This document shows positions 33,994 to 42,920 of a stretch of DNA of 64,000 nucleotides, one piece after another. The DNA is taken from positions 1 through 64,000 of the forward strand of contig JADGAN010000001.1 of NCBI GenBank assembly GCA_015231955.1. Reading direction: 5' to 3'. Numbering within the stretch: the first letter of the stretch is position 1; each line of letters begins with the position of its first letter. Source of the stretch: Oligoflexia bacterium (GTDB lineage: Bacteria; Bdellovibrionota; Bacteriovoracia; Bacteriovoracales; Bacteriovoracaceae). The position numbers and the translations under genes were made by a program. The notes below the pieces were generated by a model. It searched no databases and was not told the origin of the DNA. It saw nothing but the letters and a program-made list of their open reading frames with translations.

Positions 33994-35148
33994 TCAAAGA
34001 GACAACTCTTTGCACTCTTGCCCACGAACACGTCCTCGGATTTTTTCCAAAAATTTTGAGTACTTTTTTCTCAATAGTTCAATTTTGGCCGCATCCTGTT
34101 TACTGCGCTCAGACCCGACATCATATTTTATCTCGGGGCAATTGGCAATATCATCTACGGCATGATCTCTGCTCGGTTGAAAGCTGGGAGGAGAATCTTT
34201 TATTTTATTAAAGATAGTGGCCTTAAGTTCTTGAATTTTATTTTTGATCCGCTCACTCTGTGGATTTAAAATATAGAGCTTATCTAATACCTCTGCTGCT
34301 TTGTCATAATGCCCTTGTGAACAATATAAATCGGCCAAAGTAAAGGTCAGTAAATCATTTTTCTTTTGCCCTCCTCCCTCTCTAGACTCGGCCTCTTGCA
34401 AAATTCCAAAGGAGTCTCCTGGAGGAGGTTCAGAAGAAAGTTCTGATGGGGAAGGAGGAAAAGGGGATGCTGAAGCAGGGGCCGAATTTTCAAATGTAGC
34501 AAGCTTATTCCAAGCACTCATTTCTGTACTCGCGCCCATGCCTACGCTGCTTAAAGTATCTTCCTTAATCCCTGCTGGGGCCAGTACAACACTTCCTAGT
34601 TGAGCATAGCTCCAGCCCGAATTGTCCCATTGTTTTATTTGTTCGGCCACTCTTACGGATAAGGGTAGAGGTGCTACGGACGGAATGGGATTGATCTCAT
34701 CGGTATTGTCATCGCTCCCTTGTTCATCTAAAATTTCAGTTAACTCTTCCACAGCATTGATAGATGTTTGATCTCGCGAATTAATAAACAACACATTTTG
34801 ATAAGCTTGTAATGCTTCTTGATTATGGCCTAACTTTCTACAAACCTCTGCAAACAACTTCTGTAGCATTTGATTCTCAATATTTTTTTTTACAAATGGT
34901 TTTAAAACTTCGTATGCTGATTCGAATTTCTGTAAATCGAAGTAACAAAATGCTAAAGAGAGATGTCCCGTAAGATAGCTTGGATGGAATTTGATTCCTT
35001 TTTTCAAAATTTTCAGTGCTTCATTCACCAATCCTAATTTTCTATAATTTTCTGCAAGTGGTGCAAATACAATAGAGTGTGGATTTTTCTGATACTCATT
35101 TAAATATTTTATAAGCAATGGCGATGACTTCTGTTTTGCACCTATCAT
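33994..35148 (-). CDS. Cytoplasmic TPR protein next to pilQ
   Basis: The first 130 residues hold three to four clear TPRs ('FAPLAENYRKLGLVNEALKILKKGIKFHP', then 'AFCYFDLQKFESAYEVLK', then 'FAEVCRKLGHNQEALQAYQNVL'). A Pro/Ser/Glu-rich linker follows (about residues 215-255). A further TPR-like pair precedes the C terminus ('LADLYCSQGHYDKAAEVLDKLY'). Its position after pilQ recalls Tgl, the TPR lipoprotein that helps PilQ secretin assemble in Myxococcus, but this protein has no signal peptide or lipobox cysteine. It is more likely a cytoplasmic adaptor, and its link to pilus biogenesis is only by context. Confidence 0.75.
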   Translation of the reverse strand: MIGAKQKSSPLLIKYLNEYQKNPHSIVFAPLAENYRKLGLVNEALKILKKGIKFHPSYLTGHLSLAFCYFDLQKFESAYEVLKPFVKKNIENQMLQKLFAEVCRKLGHNQEALQAYQNVLFINSRDQTSINAVEELTEILDEQGSDDNTDEINPIPSVAPLPLSVRVAEQIKQWDNSGWSYAQLGSVVLAPAGIKEDTLSSVGMGASTEMSAWNKLATFENSAPASASPFPPSPSELSSEPPPGDSFGILQEAESREGGGQKKNDLLTFTLADLYCSQGHYDKAAEVLDKLYILNPQSERIKNKIQELKATIFNKIKDSPPSFQPSRDHAVDDIANCPEIKYDVGSERSKQDAAKIELLRKKYSKFLEKIRGRVRGQECKELSL

Positions 35149-35187
35149 AATCTTGTCACCTCAAATTCAAGAAAAACATGAGTGTTA

Positions 35188-37038
35188 TTAACTTACTCCA
35201 TCATCACTCTCAATCAACCCTGCTTCTTCTTGATTAATCACTCTAGGAGTTAGGAATATAATTAATTCATTCTTGCTCTTGGTTGGATTATATGCTGTCC
35301 TAAATAACCACCCGACTAAAGGTAAATCTTTTAAAAAGGGCAATCCCGATAATTTTTCATTTTTTTCAAAAGAGTATATGCCCCCAATAACCACAGTAGA
35401 ACCATTATCTACAAGGATATTAGTTTTAACAAATCTTGAAGTTTTCGTAGGCGGCACTCCTGCAATCTCTTGTGTTCCAAATCCTGCTTTATTCAACTCT
35501 ACATCCATTGCAATTGAGCCTTCATTAGTCACATGCGGAGTAACTTTCAACCCCATTGAGGCCTGAACCTCTGTAAAGCTCTCTGTAGTACCTGTAGTTG
35601 TGGTAGTAGTCGTTTTAAAATAACGAGAATCGTTGGTAGAAATCTCTGCCGCCTTCTTATTTTGAGTAATCACTTTTGGGCTAGAGATAACCTTTCCTTT
35701 TGATTCGCTCTCCATCAATTGTAACTGCATATCCAAATCAAATAGTCGATGAAATCTCGCAACTCTTAAAAGCATTAGCGTAGAGTCTGGTGAGGGGGCC
35801 GTGCTAAAAGAAAAACCAGGGCCATTATCAGGATTAGTTGTTCCATTAATCTTTGTAATCGGATCGTATCCAAACTTAATTCCATTACGAAGTCCAATTT
35901 CACTAGAGAAAGATTCATTGGCCTCTACAACTTTCGCCTCGATTAATATTTGCGGTGTTTGTGTATCTAAAACTTCAATAATTTTTTTCATCCTCTCTAT
36001 TGTGTCCACAGTGTCTTTTACAATAATTGAATTAGTTCTTGTATCTCGCGAGATTGCTCCCCGATCTTTGGTTAAGTACTTTGTTAATAAATCTGAAAGT
36101 TCTGCTATTTCAGCAAAACTTATTGGAAATATTTTTGTAACCAATGGTTCCTGTGTGGCCAACAGTGCTTTCGCATCAGCTTTTTTTTGCTCCTCAAGAG
36201 CGGCCTTTTCTGCAGTAGTGATCGTTAGAATATTTCCTGTTTTTTTTGCGACTAACCTCCCTAACTGCATAATGGTATCCAACGCCTGATCCCAAGGTAT
36301 ATTGGTTAACACCAAAGACAGATCTGGAATTTTATTAACATCATCATCCATTATGATATTAAACCCGGAAGAATCTGCAATCATCCGCAATAATCCGGCA
36401 ACAGGCATTTTTTTCACATTGATAGAGATTTTTTTTCCAACATATTTTTTTTGTCCTGATAATGTTAGATTCTCTAAAATGTCGTCGAGAGAGTCACTTT
36501 TAGGAACATTAATCTTTTCTGTTTGAATTCCCTGTGCTACCTCACTCGCCTTAGTTGCAGATTCTGCCACTTTTTGTTGAGAAAAAACTCCAAATCTATT
36601 TTCAACCATGACAATCAATTTATTTTCTTGTTTTTCTACCATAGAACGCACATTGTCTCTTAATTGAATAGCAACACGAATGTCGTTTATGCTCTCCGGT
36701 TTGACATAGGGGGAAACCATTACCACACTTCCAGAAAATTCCGAAGTATCAAATGCTCTCATCACCCGCTTTTTGGCCGTCACATTTTGCAAATCAAGAA
36801 TAATCTGCTTGTCATCGGGGATATGAAATTTTTTTCCTTTCACTGTTTTATCATCAAAAGTAAACTCAATTTTAGAAATTTCTCCTTCTTGAAAAAAATC
36901 AATCGAGAGCAACTCTAATGCATTACAATTATCTACTAGAGGAATAAATTTGCAGCAAACAAGAAAAAAGCATGTGCTGATAAAATAAACTGATGATAAC
37001 GGAAGGGCATTCCTTTGCAGAAAGAATCTTAATACCAT
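35188..37038 (-). CDS. pilQ: Type IV pilus secretin PilQ
   Basis: PilQ forms the outer-membrane channel through which pili pass. The 616-residue protein has a signal peptide (to about residue 40), one AMIN domain (about 41-145), an STN/N0 domain (ISINVKKMPVAGLL, about 203-260), an N1 domain (about 300-365) and the secretin core. That core includes 'VISSPKVITQNKKAAEISTN' and the C-terminal VVIGGIYS and 'GLPFLKDLPLVGWLF' motif. Only one AMIN domain is present, whereas several relatives have two or three. It lies 99 bases after pilP, a gap containing a CATACAA/TTGTATG palindrome. It is the last recognisable pil gene before the TPR gene and efp. Confidence 0.95.
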   Translation of the reverse strand: MVLRFFLQRNALPLSSVYFISTCFFLVCCKFIPLVDNCNALELLSIDFFQEGEISKIEFTFDDKTVKGKKFHIPDDKQIILDLQNVTAKKRVMRAFDTSEFSGSVVMVSPYVKPESINDIRVAIQLRDNVRSMVEKQENKLIVMVENRFGVFSQQKVAESATKASEVAQGIQTEKINVPKSDSLDDILENLTLSGQKKYVGKKISINVKKMPVAGLLRMIADSSGFNIIMDDDVNKIPDLSLVLTNIPWDQALDTIMQLGRLVAKKTGNILTITTAEKAALEEQKKADAKALLATQEPLVTKIFPISFAEIAELSDLLTKYLTKDRGAISRDTRTNSIIVKDTVDTIERMKKIIEVLDTQTPQILIEAKVVEANESFSSEIGLRNGIKFGYDPITKINGTTNPDNGPGFSFSTAPSPDSTLMLLRVARFHRLFDLDMQLQLMESESKGKVISSPKVITQNKKAAEISTNDSRYFKTTTTTTTGTTESFTEVQASMGLKVTPHVTNEGSIAMDVELNKAGFGTQEIAGVPPTKTSRFVKTNILVDNGSTVVIGGIYSFEKNEKLSGLPFLKDLPLVGWLFRTAYNPTKSKNELIIFLTPRVINQEEAGLIESDDGVS

Positions 37039-37137
37039 TTTTCATCATCCATGATAAAGGTTTAACATACAATCCTTGTATGCTACTTAATATTCTATCA
37101 CAGTTGTTACTGCTTTAAATAAAATGTTAAAAAAATT

Positions 37138-37782
37138 TTATTTGGCCGGAGGTAAAGAGGTCTTACTAGACGAACTATAGTCCATAGGCATGTCACTTCC
37201 TGACTCTACTGCCACAGAAGCAGGAATAAAAGATTTTCCTCCTACATTGCCAACATCATTCACAACATTTACGCTGGTATTACCATCAACTATTGGCAAT
37301 ACCGTTTCTAAGTATTCTTCCTGCCCATAAACATTAATAATTTTTTCAACAACAACAACTCCCCCAGGCATGATCGCTTTGATCTCAAATTTATCATTTC
37401 CCTGCCCGAGAATCATTCCCTCTCTAACAATCTTTATTTGATCAGAGCCAGGTGTCTTAACCATTGCTCGCCTATCTTTTCCGATCAGCACTCCAACCAC
37501 ATTAATATCTTCTGGTGATGCCGCTTCAACTCCAGGAAGATTGGTATAAACTCCATCTCGGTAAGAACCGTATTTTTCATCAACTTCAAGTTTTTTATCA
37601 CTCTTTGTAATTTTTGGCCGTTTAAAGGGATCACGAATTTCAGAAATTTTTTTTATTTTTGACGTAGAAAAAAACTCTAACTCTTTTGGTGCAAAAATAT
37701 CCTCTGCAAACAAGGGTGTAGCTAATGCAAAAAGGTACACTTCCATTAAAAACAATATCTGCCCCTCTCTACTTATCTTCAT
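37138..37782 (-). CDS. pilP: Type IV pilus assembly protein PilP
   Basis: PilP is a periplasmic protein linking the PilMNO inner-membrane platform to PilQ. The 214-residue product has a signal peptide, a disordered stretch and the beta-rich PilP core (NVVGVLIGKDRRAMVKTPGS..., 'GMILGQGNDKFEIKAI'), which is the homology region that binds PilQ. In this protein I see no cysteine at the end of the signal peptide, so unlike enterobacterial or pseudomonad PilP it may not be a lipoprotein. Its start overlaps the pilO stop (ATGA). Confidence 0.9.
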   Translation of the reverse strand: MKISREGQILFLMEVYLFALATPLFAEDIFAPKELEFFSTSKIKKISEIRDPFKRPKITKSDKKLEVDEKYGSYRDGVYTNLPGVEAASPEDINVVGVLIGKDRRAMVKTPGSDQIKIVREGMILGQGNDKFEIKAIMPGGVVVVEKIINVYGQEEYLETVLPIVDGNTSVNVVNDVGNVGGKSFIPASVAVESGSDMPMDYSSSSKTSLPPAK

Positions 37783-38483
37783 TCTATCTCTTTCTCCTTT
37801 TTTACAGAGGCCCCTTCAGTAACTTCCTGGGCAATCTTATCAAGTAACCCTTTCCTAGAGGCACTTTCAGTAGCAGAGGCAGGATCACTGGACGCAGGGG
37901 CCTCTTTCTGAGAAGCTGCGTTATATCGAAATGCTTCGACACTCGCTTTTAATCCTAAAATTTTAAACCGCCCTTTATTTTTTTGCTCACTATTAGTTAC
38001 CTGGATCGATCGCGTATTTAATAAGCGCTCTTGGCTCCCCATTCTTTCAAAAAAAACCAAAATTTGATGAAAAGTTCCCTCTCCTTCAAGGGAATACTGT
38101 TTAGCAAAATAAAAATCACGTGCTTCTTCTGCAAGCGGTGTTATATTCATTTTTTTCACAGAAAGAGATTCTGTGACTTTTAAAAAATATCCAACTATCT
38201 CAGAATCTATAATTGTATTGGGAAGTTGTTTCTGCACATTCTCAATCTGATCGGTGACTTCTTTTACTCTAATTTTTGACATTTCTAAATTTTTCTCAAA
38301 CTCCATGGCCTTTTTATTTTTTGTTTTTATTGAATGTAAATTATCTTCAAGTCCTGTAATTTCTTGACTCAACTGATTTGTTTCTGCATCAACCTTATTC
38401 ACTGATTCATATGCATTGTTCAAAAAAAATGCTGCCATTAAAAAAGGGATTAGCTTAATCAAGGCATTGATCAGTTTTTTCAT
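37779..38483 (-). CDS. pilO: Type IV pilus assembly protein PilO
   Basis: PilO pairs with PilN through ferredoxin-like periplasmic domains to form the alignment complex between the motor and the secretin. The product begins with a short cytoplasmic tail, one transmembrane helix (about residues 11-25), a long coiled coil (about 30-90), then the globular domain and an Ala/Ser/Glu-rich tail. The length of 234 is slightly above the usual 200. The gene overlaps pilN by one base and pilP by four bases. Confidence 0.9.
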   Translation of the reverse strand: MKKLINALIKLIPFLMAAFFLNNAYESVNKVDAETNQLSQEITGLEDNLHSIKTKNKKAMEFEKNLEMSKIRVKEVTDQIENVQKQLPNTIIDSEIVGYFLKVTESLSVKKMNITPLAEEARDFYFAKQYSLEGEGTFHQILVFFERMGSQERLLNTRSIQVTNSEQKNKGRFKILGLKASVEAFRYNAASQKEAPASSDPASATESASRKGLLDKIAQEVTEGASVKKEKEIE

Positions 38484-39076
38484 TATTCGTATCTCACAAT
38501 TTTAGCACTAATCTTAAACGACTCTACTCTCCTGCTAGATAATTCATCAACTTTTGTATTAGACTCATCTAGCTTTACTACGCCATTTTCAAAAAAGATG
38601 GAATTTTTTAAGTCATTAATAAAATCACCAACACTTTTATACGAAAGAGATTCTCCTGAAATACTAAGGATGTCATTCTCGATAGCAAAGGAAGTGATCC
38701 ATAAATCCTCGTTCACTTTTCTAGCAATAAACAACATAATATTTAATGGATTTTTTTTGATTTTTAAAATTTTCTTTACAACATTCAATTTTTCATTTAA
38801 CCGCTGCTCTTGTGTTTCAATTTTTTCAACTTCTTCCTTTAAAAAATCAAGCTTTTTTCCTTCTTCATTGGCCTTTGCAATCTCTTCATTTAAAGCCATC
38901 ACATTATTTCTTAAAATTTTATTTTTATTAGCATAATAATCGACCAATACTGGTAACAAGAAAGAAAAACCATATACAATCAATATGCCTTTAATGGGCA
39001 ACAAACTTAGATCAATCCCTAACAAGGTTGGTAGCTTATAGCTTTTTTTATCTCCAAGCAGGTTGACTTCAATCAT
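38483..39076 (-). CDS. pilN: Type IV pilus assembly protein PilN
   Basis: PilN has a short N-terminal cytoplasmic segment containing the PilM-binding motif, seen here as MIEVNLLGDKKS (family INLLP). It then has a transmembrane helix near residues 28-48, a coiled coil and a ferredoxin-like periplasmic domain, in 197 residues. It overlaps the start of pilO by one base and the end of pilM by four bases, so PilM, N and O are made together. Confidence 0.92.
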   Translation of the reverse strand: MIEVNLLGDKKSYKLPTLLGIDLSLLPIKGILIVYGFSFLLPVLVDYYANKNKILRNNVMALNEEIAKANEEGKKLDFLKEEVEKIETQEQRLNEKLNVVKKILKIKKNPLNIMLFIARKVNEDLWITSFAIENDILSISGESLSYKSVGDFINDLKNSIFFENGVVKLDESNTKVDELSSRRVESFKISAKIVRYE

Positions 39077-40182
39077 CTTTTAATTTTCCTTAGCGCTAAT
39101 CCTAGGGCAACACAGCCACAAGAAGCGATATAATTGATATCATCATCTGAAAAATTTTTCTCATTATATCTTATCTTTTCAAAAGGATTCAAATAAGCTA
39201 CGTCCACATGAATCGCCTTGGCCAATCCTTCTGCTAACCCTGGGATTAGTGATGTCCCTCCAGTAATATAACAGCTTCCAAGTGTGATATCAGTTGACGC
39301 TGTCATAAAAAAGGTTAACGTTTTTCTAATCTCATTGAAAAAATTATCTAAATTGATTCTAATGATTTCGACAATCTCCTCTGGAATATTGCCATTTTCA
39401 TCTCCATGGATTTTCAAGTCCTCTGCCTCTGTATAGCTAAGCCCTAACTGCCTCTGGATCTCTTCAGTGATTACCGTCCCCCCTAAATTTATCTCTCGAG
39501 TGAAAACAACCATGCCTTTTAGATATATGATCATATTCGTTTTACGAGCACCAAAATCTATTAACAAAATCCCTGCCTCATCTGTCCTATGTTTTTCTGC
39601 TAATACAATTTCAAAAACATTTGAAACCGCGAATAAATCCAAATCTACAATTTTTAATTTAAGCCCTGATTTACTCACAAGAACTTTATACGACTCTACC
39701 AAATCTTTTTTTGCCGCAGCGACCATCACATCCACACCGCCACCTTGATTTTTCCCCATGATTGAATAAGAAACGATGGCCTCCTCTGTACCAAACGGAA
39801 TGTATTGTTCCGATTCCCAATTCACTTGATCGGTGATCTCTTGATCAGTTCCATCTGCAATTTGCATTTTTTTAGACATTGTATTGGTACCAGAAAGACC
39901 AATACACACCTCCTTCTTCCGAAAGGAAGACTCTGATACACAACTTTGAATGGCTTCCAAAACTTGATCTGCTTGTACTAATTCATCTTCTATTAAGGCA
40001 CCTTCTGGAAGAAATTTACATCCAAACTTGACCAAATGGCACTCACCACTTTTAGTTCGTACAACTTCTGCAATTCGAACAGCGCTTTGACCTATATCAA
40101 CGCCCAAAACATCCACCGGCCCCCATTTTAGAACACTATAAAGGAACTCAGTTGCCTCTTCAATATATGAGCGTATGTCCAC
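39073..40182 (-). CDS. pilM: Type IV pilus assembly ATPase-like protein PilM
   Basis: PilM is an actin-like cytoplasmic protein that binds the PilN N terminus and couples the motor ATPases to the envelope complex. The nucleotide fold begins with VLGVDIGQSAVRIAEV at residues 25-40 and continues with 'ILLIDFGARKTNMII' and 'CYITGGTSLIPGLAEGL', the phosphate-binding loops of the family. Translation starts at GTG. The 369-residue length is typical. It heads the pilMNOP group, 62 bases after pilD. Confidence 0.95.
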   Translation of the reverse strand: MDIRSYIEEATEFLYSVLKWGPVDVLGVDIGQSAVRIAEVVRTKSGECHLVKFGCKFLPEGALIEDELVQADQVLEAIQSCVSESSFRKKEVCIGLSGTNTMSKKMQIADGTDQEITDQVNWESEQYIPFGTEEAIVSYSIMGKNQGGGVDVMVAAAKKDLVESYKVLVSKSGLKLKIVDLDLFAVSNVFEIVLAEKHRTDEAGILLIDFGARKTNMIIYLKGMVVFTREINLGGTVITEEIQRQLGLSYTEAEDLKIHGDENGNIPEEIVEIIRINLDNFFNEIRKTLTFFMTASTDITLGSCYITGGTSLIPGLAEGLAKAIHVDVAYLNPFEKIRYNEKNFSDDDINYIASCGCVALGLALRKIKR

Positions 40183-40243
40183 ACAATTTCCTTATGCCAA
40201 TATAAAGCACACTACTACTATTTTATTATAGCTAAGTGAGATT

Positions 40244-41038
40244 CTACATATCCAGAATATTCCACAAAAAATTCATGAGCTTTGCATGAGTTTCCGGGAA
40301 AAATATTTGCATGCTTGCAACTACAATAATGAAAGGCCCAAAAGGAATAGGAGTCTCTCGTCGTATCCTCCCTATGGACAGGAAGGCCACTCCTAAAATT
40401 GAACCAAGCAGGCAACTCAGGAATATATTTTGGATTATCATGATTGGCCCTAGATAAAGCCCTAAAATCCCGAACAGTTTTATGTCTCCACCACCTAGTC
40501 CATCTTGTCCCTTAATGACATAAAATAAATAGGTGATGAGCGAGGGAAAAGCAAATCCTATGGCCCCACCTAAACCCCAAAATGCAAACGAATGGTGGAC
40601 AAGAGCAAAAATTAAAAAAAGCACACCAAGAGATATATTAATTTCATCAGGTAAGATATAGTGCCTAATGTCGATAACAAATAATGCGATAAAGGCAGTG
40701 GCCACCAAAATATTGAACAAAAACATAAACAAGGCATAGATCGTAAGCAGTTTAGGGGCAAAAAAAATTGCCGCCATCCCGACCAGTAATTCAACCAATA
40801 TGTACTGATAAGAGATCTTTACGCCACACCCCCTACACTTGCCTCTTAAAAAGAGATAACTAACGATTGGGATATTTTCATAAAAAGGAATTTTTCTTCC
40901 ACATGATCGACACATCGATCGTGGTACCGCAACGCTTTTATTTTCTGGCAGACGATAAATTAAGACATTGGCAAAACTACCAAGGCAAGCACCTAATGCA
41001 AAACAATAACTAGCGATAATAAATTTAACAACATCCAC
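40244..41038 (-). CDS. pilD: Prepilin peptidase and N-methyltransferase PilD
   Basis: This aspartyl membrane protease cleaves prepilin leaders after glycine and methylates the new N-terminal phenylalanine. The 264-residue protein has about eight helices. An N-terminal zinc pair (CRSC at 43-46, CRGC at 68-71) marks the methylase half. The peptidase carries the catalytic aspartates in FVIDIRHYI (D123) and GLGGGDIKLFG (D185). Its substrates in this window are the two adjacent pilins, both with a G/FSLVE cleavage site. The start codon is GTG. Confidence 0.95.
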   Translation of the reverse strand: MDVVKFIIASYCFALGACLGSFANVLIYRLPENKSVAVPRSMCRSCGRKIPFYENIPIVSYLFLRGKCRGCGVKISYQYILVELLVGMAAIFFAPKLLTIYALFMFLFNILVATAFIALFVIDIRHYILPDEINISLGVLFLIFALVHHSFAFWGLGGAIGFAFPSLITYLFYVIKGQDGLGGGDIKLFGILGLYLGPIMIIQNIFLSCLLGSILGVAFLSIGRIRRETPIPFGPFIIVVASMQIFFPETHAKLMNFLWNILDM

Positions 41039-41094
41039 AAAGACACCTTTTTTGTTCCTAAGTTTTCACCATAGTTATTTTCATTTTACAACAC

Positions 41095-41895
41095 CTAATC
41101 TAAGTTTTTATTTTCAAAAATAAATAAAGAAGCTACAATCACCAATAACATATAAAAAAAAGCATATGCTGTTCCCATCATTAAGGTCTCCATTGGAATT
41201 GTTTTCTGATAAAGGATATAATCTTTTAAATTCAATCGATTAAAATTGGGAAATATGTAATAACAAGCATTGATCACTGTCGCTAAAAAATTATTTTTTT
41301 CCACATACTGCAAAACAAGAGTAGAACTAATCACATACCCTAAAATATAGATGACTATTCCATAGATAATCGTCAATGTAGCGTTAGTTATAAGAGAAAA
41401 GAAAACTACGATCAACAAAACAATTGTTGCTTCAAAAAAAGAGAAAAGGACAGAAAAGAGCATCAAAGGAGAGTAATGCCCTCCTAACAAAAAATATAAG
41501 ATAAATGACATTGACATTAAAATAATTACATTAATCGATAAAACAGCAATCACCCCAAGTAACTTTCCTAAAAAAAACGCTTTCCTCCCTAGTGATCGTG
41601 TGACAATCATATGGATAGTTCTATTTTCAATCTCTTTTGAAATCAATGCATGTCCTAAGAGTATTGCCATAAATACTGTTGAGAGCGAAGTAAGACCTAG
41701 ACCAACATCTAAAGCTATCCTTTCTGCTACACCATAAGCAAAAGAATAAGAGATATAACTAAGTAATAACAATATTGATCCAAGTAAAAAAACTCCTACC
41801 CAAATTTTACTCTTCATAAATTCCATGAATGAGTATTTACAAATCAAGACCATTTTACTGAATTCATCAACAAGCTCAATCCAACTAAATACCAT
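41095..41895 (-). CDS. ABC-2 type transporter permease (PilI position)
   Basis: Six hydrophobic helices in 266 residues, with 'GHALISKEIENRTIHMIVTRSLGRKAFFLGKL' between the second and third, fit an ABC-2/CcmB-like permease. The RTIH and GR motif is typical. It follows the ATPase gene by two bases. In Myxococcus the pilGHI genes encode an ABC transporter needed for pilus assembly and lie between pilA and pilD. The same arrangement here makes this the likely PilI counterpart, although sequence identity cannot be judged by eye. The substrate is unknown. Confidence 0.8.
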   Translation of the reverse strand: MVFSWIELVDEFSKMVLICKYSFMEFMKSKIWVGVFLLGSILLLLSYISYSFAYGVAERIALDVGLGLTSLSTVFMAILLGHALISKEIENRTIHMIVTRSLGRKAFFLGKLLGVIAVLSINVIILMSMSFILYFLLGGHYSPLMLFSVLFSFFEATIVLLIVVFFSLITNATLTIIYGIVIYILGYVISSTLVLQYVEKNNFLATVINACYYIFPNFNRLNLKDYILYQKTIPMETLMMGTAYAFFYMLLVIVASLFIFENKNLD

Positions 41896-41897
41896 AG

Positions 41898-42836
41898 CTA
41901 TCTATCTCCATTGACATTATAAAGAATCTCTTCAAGTTTTATGCTCTTTTGGGAAAAAGAGACAATTTTAGCGCCTTTATCCATGATAAAACTCAAAAAC
42001 TGCTCTTTCTCTTCTTTAGCTATTTCAAAACACAATACCTTTTCTAACTCATTTTCATAGAGTAAAAAACTATTGGGATAATTACAAATAATCGCTTTAT
42101 CTTCCCAGCATCCACGCCATTCCAAAATCACCCTATATTTCGAGGAAGAGTGTTTTGAAACCAATTCACTTACACTCCCACTATATAACATTTTACCTTT
42201 CTCTAAAAAAATAACCTTTTGGCACAATTCCTCCACATCAGGCACAATGTGACTACTAAAAAAGATGGTAGTTCCATACTGCTTCCGAACATCTGCGACA
42301 ATATCTTTAATCTCCTTTCTGCCAATAGGATCAAGGCCAGACAATGGTTCATCCAAAATGATCAACTTTGGCCGATGCAAAAGTGTCGAAATAATACCAA
42401 CTCTTTGTAGCATCCCCTTTGAATAATTTTTCATCTGTCGATCTAAAGCAAAATCGATACCTAACCTTTGTGCCCATTTTTGTCCTTGTTGGTTAATTTC
42501 AAGACTAGAAAGGTTATTTAACTTACCTAGATAGGCAATAAAATCTCTACCCGTAAGATTGGGATAAAAGTAGGGTCTTTCTGGTAAAAATCCAAGATTG
42601 GAAAAAATACTTTTCTTACTTACACCCATAATTTTTGAAAAATAAATTTTTCCGTGAGTTGCCTTAATTAGACCCATGATAATTTTTATCAGAGTGGTTT
42701 TTCCGGCACCATTGGCACCTAAAAAGCCCACCACATCCCCAGCAGCTATCTCAAAGCTTACTCCTCTTAACGCCCAAAAACTTCTGCTCCAAAAATCAGT
42801 TTTGAACTTTTTTGATACACTATCTATTTTCAGCAT
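41898..42836 (-). CDS. ABC transporter ATP-binding protein (PilH position)
   Basis: The ABC ATPase has Walker A GANGAGKT, signature 'YSKGMLQRVGI' and Walker B 'LIILDEPLSGLD' followed by SSHIVPDVEEL. A C-terminal domain of about 80 residues follows. I start at the ATG encoding MLKIDSVSKKF, where homology to ABC ATPases begins, giving 312 residues. A longer frame would begin 41 codons earlier, upstream of the promoter and inside the divergent gene. A consensus-like promoter lies 37 bases upstream of this ATG. With the permease gene two bases downstream, it forms a transporter in the pilGHI position of the pilus locus. Confidence 0.88.
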   Translation of the reverse strand: MLKIDSVSKKFKTDFWSRSFWALRGVSFEIAAGDVVGFLGANGAGKTTLIKIIMGLIKATHGKIYFSKIMGVSKKSIFSNLGFLPERPYFYPNLTGRDFIAYLGKLNNLSSLEINQQGQKWAQRLGIDFALDRQMKNYSKGMLQRVGIISTLLHRPKLIILDEPLSGLDPIGRKEIKDIVADVRKQYGTTIFFSSHIVPDVEELCQKVIFLEKGKMLYSGSVSELVSKHSSSKYRVILEWRGCWEDKAIICNYPNSFLLYENELEKVLCFEIAKEEKEQFLSFIMDKGAKIVSFSQKSIKLEEILYNVNGDR

Positions 42837-42872
42837 ATTCCATATCCATTGGTGTAACTTTTTGTTATTTTT

Positions 42873-42902
42873 ATTATATATGTGTTGATAATCGGTTGTT
42901 AA
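42873..42902 (-). promoter_or_regulatory. sigma-70 promoter of the pilus ABC transporter
   Basis: The minus strand has TTAACA (42897-42902), an 18-base spacer and a perfect TATAAT (42873-42878). Transcription would start near 42866, about 30 bases before the ATPase ATG. This strongly supports the shorter ATPase start. The promoter sits in the gap between two divergent genes. Confidence 0.65.
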
Positions 42903-42920
42903 GTTTTCTGGAATAAAAAA

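Noticed and set aside
33994-35148. Tgl-type pilotin for PilQ
   Set aside because: Position and TPRs fit, but there is no signal peptide or lipobox cysteine, so it is probably cytoplasmic.
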